The notes beneath the pieces are model-generated. The model was not told where the DNA came from. It did no database searches and saw nothing but the letters and a program-made list of their open reading frames with translations. From assembly GCA_963575745.1 (NCBI GenBank), contig CAUYUJ010016060.1, positions 276,977 to 340,976 on the forward strand: a DNA stretch of 64,000 bases. Direction: 5' to 3'. Each line of letters begins with the position of its first letter. Position 1 is the stretch's first letter. Of this stretch, positions 44,205-54,590 are shown in pieces. The stretch is from Prorocentrum cordatum. Lineage: Eukaryota > Sar > Dinophyceae > Prorocentrales > Prorocentraceae. A program made the position numbers and the translations under genes.

Positions 44205-44336
44205 TCCTCCCCCTCCTCCTCCTCCTCTGCCTCCTCCTCCTCGTCCTCCTCCGCCTCCTCCTCCTCCTCCTCCGCCTCCTCTTCCTCCTCCTCCTCCTCC
44301 TCCTCCTCCTCCTCCTCCTCCTCCTCCTCCTCCCTC
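44205..44336 (+). repeat. (TCC)n microsatellite
   Basis: Dense CTCCTC triplets lying just upstream of an exon-like frame. Confidence 0.95.
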
Positions 44337-44337
44337 C

Positions 44338-45482
44338 CGTCGACACTCCACGGGGGTGCCCACCGCTGGCGCGCCGAGGGGGCGGCGGCCGACCGTCCGA
44401 GGTCCCTGGCGGCGTCCAGGTGGAGTGCGGGCTGGCGGCCGCCGCCGGGCCGCACTCGGCTGCCAGCGAGTTCCAGCGAAGACCATCCTGGGGCCTATGG
44501 GTAAGTCGGGCGTGTCCCTCTACAGGAGGAATATTCAAAAACGGAGCATGCTTTTACTATTTTGAACCATTTTTTCATGTGTTTCATTTTTCGTTGCTGC
44601 GGAGATGGTCGTTCGCTCGCAGTCATGCCGCTCCTCCTTCCCATCCCTCCCTCGCTCCCTCCTCCTCGGCGGTGAGATCCGAGCCCTACCCTCACCGAGG
44701 AACGATTCGGGCAACTCGCTGGGCGGCGGGGGTAGGGTGCGGAATGCATCGACCACGCGGCGAAATCCGAACCCTACCCCTGCCTCCCATGGTCGGAATG
44801 TTGATAGACCTCCTGCCCTGACACGTCGATTCAGGAGTTGGCCGTTTTCGGTTCGCGAGAGGGCGTCGCGGCCGTCATGTTTGCGGGCCCAGGCCCGTCG
44901 GTTTCGGTTCCAGGCCGTTTTCACTACAGGGAGGTTTGCTAAAAGGGGGTTTGTCCACCGGCGACATCCTGGCATCGCTCGGACGTGTGCATCTTTTTCT
45001 CGGCGAGGACCATCGAGGAGCATCCTTGATCACTTGGCGAAGAGACCACGCACGAAACCGAAAAAAACACAGGGAATGGACGTCCGAGCGATGGCCAGAC
45101 ATGGATTCCAGCGAATCGATGGCTGGCGGGGGGTAGCGGATGTCGCCGCCGCTCCCTCTCCCCCTCTCGAGAAAGGGCGTGGGCGTCGCCCCTCGCCGCG
45201 CCCTCCGACGTGTCGTCCCTTCGTCGTCGTTGCTCCCCCTCCCGCCCCTTTCTTGCAGGTAAAAAAAAGTGGACGTCGCCTCTCGGGGGGCGTCCCGTGC
45301 CGGACTGCGCGGCTCCCATGGGCGCGCTGCTGGAGCCAGCCCGCGGGGCTGCATGGAGTCCAAGCGAGCCGATTTCTTTTAGACTCCGCCAGAGTATGCC
45401 CTGTGGCGAGCCGCCGCCCCCTCCCCTGCCTCTTGGAAGCGCCCATGTTGCGGCATGCCGAGCGAGAGCGCTGCCGCGCTGA
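44338..45482 (+). CDS. Candidate two-exon gene fragment after a (TCC)n tract
   Basis: An exon-like frame ends CQRVPAKTILGPM at 44500, followed by a consensus donor GTAAGT. A proposed acceptor TTTCTTGCAG lies at 45259, and the frame resumes GKKKWTSPLGGRPVPDCAAP...ALLEPARGAAWSPSEP to a stop at 45482. Phases agree. The proposed ~760-bp intron contains two dispersed repeats (44785-44962 and 44972-45102). The 5' border of the first exon is unclear. No family recognised, and the model rests on splice signals and composition. Confidence 0.3.
44785..44962 (+). repeat. Dispersed ~180-bp repeat, copy 2
   Basis: Partner of 16640-16825, same orientation: GATAGACCTCCTGCCCTGAC, ACGTCGATTCAGGAGTTGGC, GTTTTCACTACAGGGAGG, TTTGTCCACCGGCGA. 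Confidence 0.8.
44972..45102 (+). repeat. Dispersed ~125-bp repeat, copy 1
   Basis: Partner of 47588-47712: GCATCGCTCGGACGTGT, CGGCGAGGACCATCGAGGAG, GAAACCGAAAAAAACACAGG, then GAATGGACGTCCGAGCGATG. Confidence 0.85.
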
Positions 45483-45534
45483 GCCACTGCATGTTCCCAC
45501 AGCCGCCAGGAAAGCCGCTGGGGGAACACGTCTT

Positions 45535-45700
45535 GTGGGTCCCTGGGGCCGTCTTGGGGCGATCTTGGGCCGTCTGGCAACTTCGGAGGGCTCTCTGGGC
45601 AGTCTTAGGGTTCTCTTGGGGCTCTGTAGGGCCGTCTTGGGGCCTTTTGGGCCGCCGTGGGGTGATATTAGGGGCCTCGTTGGCCGTCTTGGACATTTTT
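45535..45700 (+). repeat. GGCCTCTTGG-family block
   Basis: GTCTTGGGGCGATCTTGGGC, TTCTCTTGGGGCTCTGTAGG and similar words. Confidence 0.6.
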
Positions 45701-45799
45701 TAGTTTAAAACGATCAACACACATACATATGTATATATACATAACACGATAGTAATCACCAGGAAGCGTGGGGAACAATCAAGTCAATTAGCCTCTCGA

Positions 45800-46290
45800 T
45801 GCCACCCAAGGGATGCTCTTGGGGCGTGCTTGGGGACTTCTTGGGCAGTATTGAGACTGGGGTGGTCTTTGAGGCATATTGGGCCCGCTTGGAGGTCTCT
45901 TGAGCCTGATTGGAGGCAACAGTGGCCATCTTTGGCCGTCCTGATGCCGACCAGAATCGTCTCTCTTGGAGCCATCTTGCACAGCAGAGCTTTTGGATAC
46001 TCTGGCCGCGTGGTGCGGCGGATCGCGCCGAAGAGCCATGGGAAACTGTTGAAACCGCCAAGGCGTTTCCAGTTCAGCGCGCCAAGCGCCCCTTCTGAAT
46101 GAACAGGTGTCGGCGGATCCATCGGCCTTCGGCCTATCCGGCCACCTCTCTTGGGTCGTTGACGAGAGGCATTTTGTGGGCCTCTCGGGATCTCTCATGG
46201 AAGGCCTCTCGGTGGCCTCCATGGGGACCCCGTTGGGGACCTCTTGGGTGCCTCGGGGAGCCTGCTCGGTGCCTCCTGAGAGGGTGGATC
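45800..46290 (+). repeat. GGCCTCTTGG-family block, diverged
   Basis: Spread CTCTTGGGGCGTGCTTGGGG, GGTCTCTTGAGCC and GGCCTCTCGGTGGCC words, ending just before the candidate exon at 46297. Confidence 0.5.
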
Positions 46291-46296
46291 CCATAG

Positions 46297-46861
46297 GGAG
46301 AATCTGCGATACGCAACACCAAATACTTGAAGGGACCTGAGGACACTTCAACTAGTTGTTGTGACAAATCTAGGGCCTCACTTATCGTCGACATTTTTGA
46401 ATTTACTGAGATCCCCCGGCTTCTGTGGATCCAGGCGGCCCTCGAAAGGTAAGAGCATCCGTTTGGCACCAGCTAGCAGCTGGCTTCTGTTTCGATGGGC
46501 CTGCTGTGTAGAAGACGTGATGGGCCTGTTTTCCACCACCGCCACCAGAAGTTGGAGGGGGGTCCTCCTCCTCATCCTCCTCCTCCTCCTCCTCCTCCTC
46601 CTCTTCGTCCTCCTCTTCGCCCTCCTCCTCCTCGTCCTCCTCCTCCCTCCTCCCCCTCCAACTTATGGTGGTGGTGGTGGAATGCAGGCCCATCAAAGAC
46701 GGGAGGGCCTTCCAGGACCTCGAGGTCCCCAGCGGGCAACTGCAGATAGCGTGCGCTGGACTCGCCTTGAAGCTCTGGTCGGAACGGACCCCAGGAGAGG
46801 TCCAGGGAGTAGCGCTATCAGTACCTGCTGGTTTCCCCGTCCTCAGGGCCATTCTTTCATC
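46297..46861 (+). CDS. Candidate gene fragment, two phase-compatible exons around a (TCC)n intron
   Basis: Exon 46297-46448 reads ESAIRNTKYLKGPEDTSTSC...SLIVDIFEFTEIPRLLWIQA and ends at donor GTAAGA. The intron 46449-46687 contains (TCC)n at 46560-46655 and ends GAATGCAG. Exon 46688-46861 reads PIKDGRAFQDLEVPSGQLQI...LKLWSERTPGEVQGVALSV and ends at donor GTGAGT. Two leftover bases on the first exon match one leading base on the second, so the frame is kept. Composition is strongly protein-like and not low-complexity. The continuation may lie after 46990 but is not settled. No domain recognised. A minus-strand reading of 46300-46450 is also open, which lowers confidence. Confidence 0.45.
46560..46655 (+). 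repeat. (TCC)n microsatellite
   Basis: CCTCCTCCTC with TTC and CGTCC variants, placed upstream of the acceptor at 46687. Confidence 0.9.
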
Positions 46862-47192
46862 GTGAGTCGTTGCTTGACGCTCCCAGGGAATGGCGAGAGT
46901 CCCCAGAGGCCAGATTTTGCGACACAGCTCCGCCTTCTTTTCTTCCACCGGATGGGTGTCCAGACAGGCCCCCCGAGGCCGCTCCGAGCCTCCTGCTCTC
47001 CTCGCGCCAGCTCTGTAGCTCGCTCGGGTCACCCTGCAGGGGCGCGAAGACAGACTCCGCGTTCCGGTCCGGGGGGGGTTGCCCTCCTCCAGCGGGATGG
47101 GCGCGAGAGCGGCAAACCCGCTTCCGAAGATGCTGTCAAGGGAAATTGATGGGGCTCGAGGTGGAGTCCGGCTTTCTCCACGCCAGCGGAGC

Positions 47193-47262
47193 CGATGCAT
47201 CGCCGACGTCGCCGATGCATCATCGATGCATCGCCGATGCGTCGGGGATGAATCGGCGATGC
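47193..47262 (+). repeat. Short tandem repeat of GATGCATCGCC
   Basis: About six diverged units containing the self-complementary core CGATGCATCG. Confidence 0.8.
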
Positions 47263-47312
47263 GGTGCGGTCCTCGGACCCCATCTAATCGGACCCGTTTA
47301 TGAGGTTCCCCC

Positions 47313-47372
47313 ATCCTCCCCCTCCTCCTCCTCCTCCTCCTCCTCTTCCTCCTCCTCCTCCTCCTCCTCACC
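47313..47372 (+). repeat. (TCC)n microsatellite followed by strong acceptor
   Basis: CTCCTC run followed by CACCCCTCCCAG at 47373-47387. The downstream frames are open, but which one codes cannot be decided. Confidence 0.85.
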
Positions 47373-47587
47373 CCTCCCAGCGCGTGCTGCCAGCGACGGC
47401 CAGCGTGCCGGCTCGAGAGCGGAGTTGTTGGTGTCCCGCCCGAGGCTTCGACGGTCGGGGCGGGCCGCGTCGCCATGCCCCTTGCGTGGTCTTGGCCACT
47501 CTGGGCATCTGCGCTTCTTGCCCTCTCTTGGCTCAACGAAGTGCTCGATCAAGCTGGAGGGGGGGAGGAGGGAAACATCTTCCCTTG

Positions 47588-47712
47588 GCATCGCTCGGAC
47601 GTGTCCATTTTTCTTCGGCGAGGACCATCGAGGAGCATCCTCGATCATCTGGCGAAAAACCACGCACGAAGCCGAACAAAAACACAGGGAATGGACGTGC
47701 GAGCGATGGCCA
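47588..47712 (+). repeat. Dispersed ~125-bp repeat, copy 2
   Basis: Same orientation and order of words as 44972-45102, about one difference in ten bases. Confidence 0.85.
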
Positions 47713-48018
47713 GCTTCCCGGAGGAGCGCCCTTGCGCTCCGCGGCTGGTTGGGGCCCTCGACGCGCCCGAAGCCCCAGGAGGGGCTGGCCACGGGGATCG
47801 CTCGGCGGCCCGCAGCGGGATCCCGGCCAGGAGGGGGCGCACACGCAGGGGGCACCGGGGCACCTGCCTCGGAGGGGCGGCGGCCCGCCCCCGAAGGGGG
47901 CAGGCTCCGAGCGAGCACGGGCTGGCCTTCGCGCAGAGGGGGGCCTCGTAGAAGCATCCCTGCTCCTTGCAGTGCGCGGGCCTTCGCTACGCATGTGAGA
48001 CCGGCTCCTTCTAAGAAG

Positions 48019-48213
48019 CTCGGGCCGGGCGAAAGGGGGGATTGGGAAAGGGGGGTATACGATATTTGCTGCATGCAGCTGGTTTCGGCCTCACCGAGGG
48101 GCCCATTCCTCGATACATAGCCGCCTCCAGCGCCGGGAGGCGCCGGGGAAATCAGCTACCTGAGCTGATTCTCAAGCCCCCCCTTTGCTATCCCCCCTTT
48201 CGCCCGACCCGAG
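48019..48213 (+). mobile_element. MITE-like element 1, copy B (195 bp)
   Basis: Left end CTCGGGCCGGGCGAAAGG; right end is its inverted form (CTCGGGTCGGGCGAAAGG). The interior shares GCTGCATGCAGCTGGTTTCG and GGCCCATTCCTCGATAC with copy A. Flanks are CTTCTAAGAAG on the left and AAGCAG on the right. Confidence 0.75.
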
Positions 48214-48950
48214 AAGCAGCCCCCTAGAAGCCTTCCCCCTTGCCCCCTGGTGCGTGCCGCCGAGAAGCACGGGGGGGGAGCGGCCGCCGTGGAGGGCAGG
48301 GGTCCGGAAGGAGGCTCGTCGTGCAGGTTTCTCGCAGCGCTCGGGCCCCTGCGGCCCTTCCCAGGCCCTGGGCGCGTCAAATTAAAGAGCGACTCGGCAC
48401 GAGGGCCTCGGGGAGGAGAGGGGGGGCGGGGCAGGCGATGAGGTGGATGAGCAAGAGGGGCGAGAGGTTGGGTGTGGGGGCGAGGAGAGGCGGGAGACGT
48501 GGGAGGTGGGGAAGGGGAAACTGGAGGCGGTGACGGAAGGAGGAGGTGTGACCAGGTGCACCAGTGATGTTGCAATACACCCTCCCGTCCCAAGTCCCCT
48601 CCTCATTAGCTTCTGCCGGTTGTTTCCACTGCGCTGAGCGCCCACTTGAAAGACGAGCGTTCCATCGGCGCGCAATCCGGGCGGGAGCCCCGTTCCGAAG
48701 CAGCTGCTTTCCATCCAGCCTCCGTATAAACAATGCGGCAAGGTGGGATCGTAAAGTTCGGGGAGTCCGAGCGTCAGCCCGGCTTTGGGAAGGAACCGAG
48801 GAACCGCCCTTCATTGTTGTAGCCGTCTCACAGTTTGAAGCCCAGGGTCACGACATCGTCCGACGGAGTCTCACACCCCGGCCTCGTGTTGGAAGTGATC
48901 CAGACGGACTGCATCCGTGCAGCTGGTGCCTTCTGTCTGGTGATGCGTGG
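48214..48950. other. Stretch without a supported gene
   Basis: GC-rich with several overlapping frames on both strands, none with recognisable domains. Confidence 0.4.
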
Positions 48951-48989
48951 TGCGGGGGTCCCCTGCGAGAGCCCCAGTACGACAAGGCA

Positions 48990-50560
48990 CCGCCTTTCGT
49001 CCGTGCAACGGTTGGATTTGTGGAAGGCGAGCGTGCGCAGCGCCAAGGCGAGAGCCCTATTTCGAAACCAGTCGCCCTCCACCCGTACCCATCGGTCGTT
49101 GAACGTAGGTAGTTTTGTAGTCCCAGGTTCCAATCTACTTTAAGCGCCTTTCTACTTCAATGATCGAGTGGCTTCACCTTTTCCGTCCTCTTCAGGAGGC
49201 GGGCGGACACGCAATCTGTTTCCAACGCCTTCCTACTTTATGTTCCTGCCTACCTCTTCCGACCGATGGGTAAAGCTGTTCGGAATACGTACGGTGAGCG
49301 CACGCGGCGACAAGGCCAGAGCCCCAGTCTGAAAACGGCTTGCCCTCCGTCCATATACGTGTCGGAGCTCTCTAGGTCGAGTGCGCGCGGCACCAGGGCG
49401 GGAGGCTCGGTTTGGAAAAAGGCACCGCCCTCGAGACCGTGGCTCCGTTGGACCTGGCAAGTGTGCTCGGCGCCGAGGCGATGGCCCCCTTCTGTGGCAA
49501 CGGTGCAGGAGGCTTGCGCCGTCCCGCCGACTCCCAGGCGAGGGATATGACGTCCACGGGTTGGGCCTGTGGGGGCCTCCCGTGGGCCCTCGGGGGGGCT
49601 CCTTTTGGGGGCTGATTGTGGGTCTCGTCGGGCCTCTCGGGAGCTTTGGGGGGGCGCCTTCTGGCGCTCTTGGGGGTCCTCTTGGGGCGGAGCGCTCGGA
49701 ATGTCCGCTCGAGTTGCCTCTCTTGGACCCCTCTTGGGGCCCTTGTGGGTCTCTCTTTGGTGATCTTGGGCCGGCTTGTGACCCTCTTCGGCCATCTAGG
49801 GGTCCTCTTGGGCGCCCCTTGCACCGTCTTGGAGCGACGTTGGTGGCCTTTTTTCCGCCATCTGGGACGCTATTGACTCCAAAACTGCGAACATGGTCAA
49901 CATCTACACTTTCTCGAAGGGTCTGAACGATTCTTACTTCTTGAGGCCATCTCGGGGGTCGTATTGGAGCCCTCTTGGGGCGTCATTGAGGCTGTTTGGG
50001 CAGCCTCGAGGCCATCTTGGTCGTCTTCGGGGACTGCTCGGCGTCATGGAGCCCAGCTTGACCCAGCTTGCGCGGCATCTTTTGGGCATCCTGGAGGCCG
50101 CGGAGGGCAGATGTGGAGGCTCTGCAGGCCCTGGGGATGAGTTGGCGAGCTCGTGCCCCCACCCACCCCCGGAGGGGACCCCCTCGGCCCCTTCCCGGCC
50201 ACCCCCCTTTTTCTGATCGCAGGTCGGCTCCGAGGGGGGGACAGACGATCACGTCACACGCCTTTTGTACCCCCTGGCAAGCGGAGGTTGGCGGGTTCGC
50301 CCTCCATCCGTGAAGATGTTGGCAATGTTTGCGGCGAGTGTGCGCGGCGCCAAGGCCAGTGCAGCTGTTGGAGATGTTTGAGGCGAGTGCTCGCGACACC
50401 AAGGCGAGAGACTCGTCTTGAGAAAGCACCGCCCTCAACCCATGGAATTGTTGGACGTGGGTACTGCAAGCGTGCTCGGCGCCAAGGCAATAGCCCCATT
50501 TTGAAAACTACTGGTCCTTCATTCGTAATGGTTGGAGGTTTCAAGCATCAAGGTCGCAAG
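48990..50560 (+). repeat. Degenerate ~80-bp repeat array, interrupted by an insertion
   Basis: CGGCGCCAAGGC-like words recur at about 49040, 49304, 49390, 49469, 50347, 50397 and 50478. They are followed by AGAGCCCCAGTCTGAAAAC-type and GCCCTCCATCCGTA-type words. Adjacent units are ~80 bp apart. 49560-50110 is occupied by GGCCTCTTGG-family sequence. Confidence 0.6.
49560..50110 (+). repeat. GGCCTCTTGG-family insertion with conserved core
   Basis: Contains GGGCGGAGCGCTCGGAATGT, then GTTGCCTCTCTTGGACCCCT, then CTTGGGCCGG and GTCTTGGAGCGACGTTGG words. A second part at 49940-50110 follows. Confidence 0.65.
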
Positions 50561-50725
50561 CGGTGAGGAAGTCGGGTGTGGAACGCTGGGCCCGACCTGG
50601 CGAAGTTGTTGCAAGAACGTGGGATTGTGAAGGGGACGAGGAAACAGAAATATGGAGAAGGAGAATGGGGAGCAGGAAGCGGAGCAGCAGAAGGGTCCAG
50701 AGCGAGGAAGGGTCGGGGGAAGATG

Positions 50726-51030
50726 AAAAGAGGAGGAGGAGGAGGAGGAGGAGGAAGAGGAGGAGGAGAAGGAGGATGCGGAGGAGGCGGAGGAGAGGAA
50801 GCCTACAGGAAGCCAACCGCGACACGACTCCTCATCACCCTCCCCCCACCTCCTCCCGCCTTTCCCTCCCGCCCCTCCCTACCCATCACCTTTTCCCCCC
50901 CCTCCTCCTCCTCTCCTCTCCCGCTCCCGCTCCTTCTCTTTCTCCTTCTCATCCTTCTTCATCTCCTCCTGCTTCTTCATCTCCTCCTCCTCTTCTTCCT
51001 CCTCCTCCTCCTCCCCTCCCCTTCCAATCC
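50726..51030 (+). repeat. (GGA)n then (CCT/TCC)n microsatellites
   Basis: GGA run 50726-50805 and pyrimidine run 50890-51030. The latter lies upstream of the exon-like segment at 51147. Confidence 0.9.
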
Positions 51031-51146
51031 TCTTCCCAAACCTCCTCCTCTTCGCTCCTCCCCTGTCTTCCCCTCATCCCTCCTCTACTGTCTCCTCCTC
51101 CTCCCGTCGCTTGCCCCCCTCCCTCCGCTTCTTCCCCTTGCGCAAG

Positions 51147-51853
51147 GTGGCTAACCGCGACGCTGCCATCACCCGCAAGTTGAAGATGAGGCAGATCGGA
51201 CAGGGCACCGCGGAAGAGCGAGGGTCCCGAAAGGAGCTGCAGCAGGACCCTGCTAGCAGCCTTCCCGTGTGAGTCGTCCTTCCCCACGCTGTCGTCCTCC
51301 TGCTCCCCCTTCTCCGCCTTCCCTTCCCCCTCCCCCTCCTCCTGCACCCCCTCCTACCACACGCTTCGCTTGTTGCCCAGCCCCATCTCGCCTGATGCTC
51401 TGAGCGGATTTGGCCTCATCCCCCCTCGTGGCCGATCTTCTTTGAACTCATCCAGCTCAGACCCCCTGGCTGCCTCCAAGCGGCGGGTCTGGTGCATGCC
51501 TCGGGGAAGCAGCGTCGTCCGCTTGTCAGGCTGGCTGGCCGGTCGCCACACGCACATCTGGGTGGGTTCGTGTTGCTTCCGCCGTTGCCTCCGCTTCGGT
51601 GTCAGATCGGCTTCGCCGCCTGCGCTTGCCGGTTTCCCCCTCCCTTTTTCTGCATCCTCGCTTTCCTCCACATCCTCCTCCTCGTCGCCCTTGTATGCGA
51701 TCCAGGCAGGCACGTCCTCGCGTTGTGGGCGCAGGACACAAGTGAACAAGTAACTATCCAGAAGGCACCTCACTTCCACAGACAGATCGATGGTATGAAG
51801 GCCGACGAGGAGGGGGAGGGGGAACTGAAACCCAAGCTCGGATCTCGACAAAG
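51147..51853 (+). CDS. Candidate multi-exon gene fragment, unknown family
   Basis: Exon 51147-51268 reads VANRDAAITRKLKMRQIGQG...EERGSRKELQQDPASSLP, preceded by a pyrimidine-rich tract ending GCGCAAG and followed by GTGAGT. After TTGCCCAG the frame resumes in phase at 51381 as PISPDALSGFGLIPPRGRSS...DPLAASKRRVW. A third exon-like piece, about 51710-51853, reads HVLALWAQDTSEQVTIQKAP and KADEEGEGELKPKLGSRQ before GTAAAC. The donor of the second exon is uncertain (51562 or 51570). Basic/acidic, hydrophilic protein without a recognised domain. Confidence 0.4.
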
Positions 51854-52432
51854 GTAAACGTCACCAGCGTGGAGCACCGACTGCGAAGGTCCTTACCACC
51901 TATGCTAGAGGAAATGACGCAGTGTCAGCCGCGCAGTTCTCTGCCGCCGCATCTCCTCGCGAGCTGGGCTCACGGTTTTGATTTGGTTTGACCTCCAATG
52001 TTGGCGCCGACACATTGCAAATGTCAGGGGCTACAAAGTTGGCGCGCCGACGGGCAGTAGGCAGCAGGCGAGAATGGTCAGCGTTTGCGCACCAACCCTA
52101 GTTGGTGGGCACCACTTGTAGCTAGCAGGCGCGCTCTCTTCTGATATATGTTCCATCCCGCCAGGCCGCATGTAATCGAGCAATGCGTTTGCAGCCGTTT
52201 GCTTTCGAAGAGTACCCGTCGCCACGGTTTGCCCAATAATGATCATCGATATCGTCACCCGCATCTTCCTCCTCCTCCTCTCTTCTTCGGCCTTCAGCCT
52301 CGTATTCCTCTCCCTCTTCCTCGTCTTCATTGTTCATCTACTTCTCCCCCTCATCCTCTTATATACTCGACATCCCCCTCCTCGTCGCACACCCTGCTTT
52401 CTCATCTCCTTCTCTTGAGCCCCTTCTTGCAG

Positions 52433-52538
52433 GCGCTCGAGCGCCGCGAGAAGAAGGCGAAGGAGGAGGCCGAGGGCAAGAAGCCGAAGGCCCGATCGGT
52501 CCAGCCGTTGTGCAAACGAGCATGGGGGTGCAGGACCA
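52433..52538 (+). CDS. Candidate single exon, charged peptide
   Basis: Flanked by CCTTCTTGCAG and by GTGAGG. The open phase reads ALERREKKAKEEAEGKKPKA then RSVQPLCKRAWGCRT. A (TCC)n/TCTT tract lies upstream (52260-52330). Its phase does not fit directly to the exon ending at 51853, so either an exon is missing or it is a separate gene. Confidence 0.35.
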
Positions 52539-52924
52539 GTGAGGAGGGGGGTCGCCTTCTCACCCCTGCTGTCACACGTCGCATCTCTTCGGTTGTCGGC
52601 GTCGTTGGGAGGAGGAGGAGGAGGAGGAGGAGGAGGGTGATGAGGAGCAATCATAACAGCATTATGAAAACGAGAAGAACGAACATTAGAGCGTTCGGAA
52701 CGGGAGATGTCTCGAGGGAGGGTTTTTGGGACGCATCGGTTACCAGAACGGCCATGCAGATTGACCAGCATGTGCCGGACTTGCGGCACGGGGGTATGGT
52801 ACGGGAGGGGAGGGGGGAGGCGGAAGAGGATGTTAGCCAGGTGGGAGCCCGGCTTGCCCACTGGATCAGGATGAGGAGGGAAGAACGGTGATAATGATGA
52901 GGAGAGGATCCCGCTGAGGATGAA

Positions 52925-53951
52925 ATATGGCACATGATGAGGATGACGATGACGATATCGATAACGATGGCCATGAGGATGAGGATGAGGATGATGGTGA
53001 CGGTGATGATGATGATGATCCTGATGCTGATGCTGACGTTGATGATTTTACAGGTGACCATGATGCTGCTGATGATGATGCTGGCGATGATGAGCATGAC
53101 GATGATGCCGATGTTGATGTCGATGCTCCCCCGTAAGTAGCGGACAGCGTGCGATTCACAACCGATGATGATGATGATGATGATGATGGTGATGTTGATG
53201 ATGAGGTTGACGTTGCTGATGTAGATAATGTTGCTGTTGATGGTTATGTTGATGCTGATGGTGATGGTGATGATCATGATGATGTAGCTGATGATGATGA
53301 AGATGATGCTGATACTGATGCCGATGATGAAGGTGATGCCGATACCGATGCTGAAGCTGATGTGATGGTGGTGCTGGCGACAATGATGATGATGATGCTG
53401 ACGATGATGAAGAAGCCGATGATGGTGCTGATGCTGACACTGATGATTATGACGATGCTGCTTATGCTCATGGTCATTGCGATGATCATGCGCATAGTCA
53501 TTATGTGCAGGATTATGATGGTTTTGATGCTGATACTGATGAGGCTGGTCATGATGTTGCTGATATAAGATGCGCTGTCCATGATGACGGTGAATATGAC
53601 GAGGGTGGAGCTGGTGATGCTGATGATGATGGTAATGATGCTGCTGCTGAGCATGATGATGTCGATGATGCTGATGATGACGATGATGACGATGATGATG
53701 ACGTTGGTGGTGGCGGTGATGATGTTGATGCTGATGATGATGGTGCTGTTGCTGCTGCTGCTGATGATGATGATCATGATGATGTTGGTGCTGATGCTGA
53801 TGGCGGTGCTTCTGATGTAGATGCTGATGATGGTGATGACGATGACGATGCTGGCGATGCTTAAAATGATGATGGTGGTGGTGACGCTGATGCTGATGCT
53901 GATGGTGCTGCTGGTGGTGGTGATAATGACGATGCTGATGCTGATGCTGCA

Positions 53952-53985
<34 letters not shown>

Positions 53986-53989
53986 CTGC

Positions 53990-54020
<31 letters not shown>

Positions 54021-54165
54021 GATGATGCTGATGCTGATGATGATGATGATGCTGATGATGACGATGCTGATGATGCTGATGCTGATGCTGATGATATCGA
54101 TGATGTTGCTGATGCTGATGGTGAGGATGGGGATGGTGATGGTGATGTGATGGTGGTGATGATGC
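52925..54165 (+). repeat. (GAT)n/(GCT)n microsatellite, ~1.2 kb
   Basis: Long imperfect GATGATGCTGAT tract, the largest of its kind here. Minus-strand poly-His and plus-strand poly-Asp or poly-Met frames are by-products. Confidence 0.95.
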
Positions 54166-54179
54166 CAGTGAAGAGGAGG

Positions 54180-54535
54180 GGGAGGTGGTGGAGGAGGAGG
54201 AGGAGGAGCAGGAGGGGGAGGACAGGGAGGAGGAGGAGGGAGAGGGGAACGATGGGAGGAGGGGGAGCAGGAATTGGATGACGAAGCCGAGGAACATTCG
54301 AATTACACTGCTACTGAGGAGGAAGAGGAGGATGCGTTGGCGGAGAAGGGGGAACATGAGCAGGGGGAGGAGCAAATTAAAGCTGGAGGAAGGATGGGGG
54401 AGGGGAGGGGGGAGAGGAGAGGAGGGAGGGAGGGAGGGAGGGAGGGATGAGGGAGGGAAAGAGGGAGGCAAGGATAGAGGGAGGGAGAGAGGGAGGCCGG
54501 AGAGAGCGCCGCTGTGGAGAAGTTGAGACAGCGGG
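54180..54535 (+). repeat. GGA and GGGA purine tract
   Basis: GGAGGA passing into GGGAGGGAGGGA at 54420-54450 and then GGGAGGGAGAGAGGGAGG. Confidence 0.9.
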
Positions 54536-54590
54536 GGAGGAGGGAGGGATGATGCGCGGCCGCGGGCCTACGGTCAGCATTCTTTTGGAT

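Noticed and set aside
52651-54471. 606-codon minus-strand His-rich frame resembling a metal-binding protein
   Set aside because: Produced entirely by the GAT/GCT microsatellite; no flanking non-repetitive coding sequence supports it.
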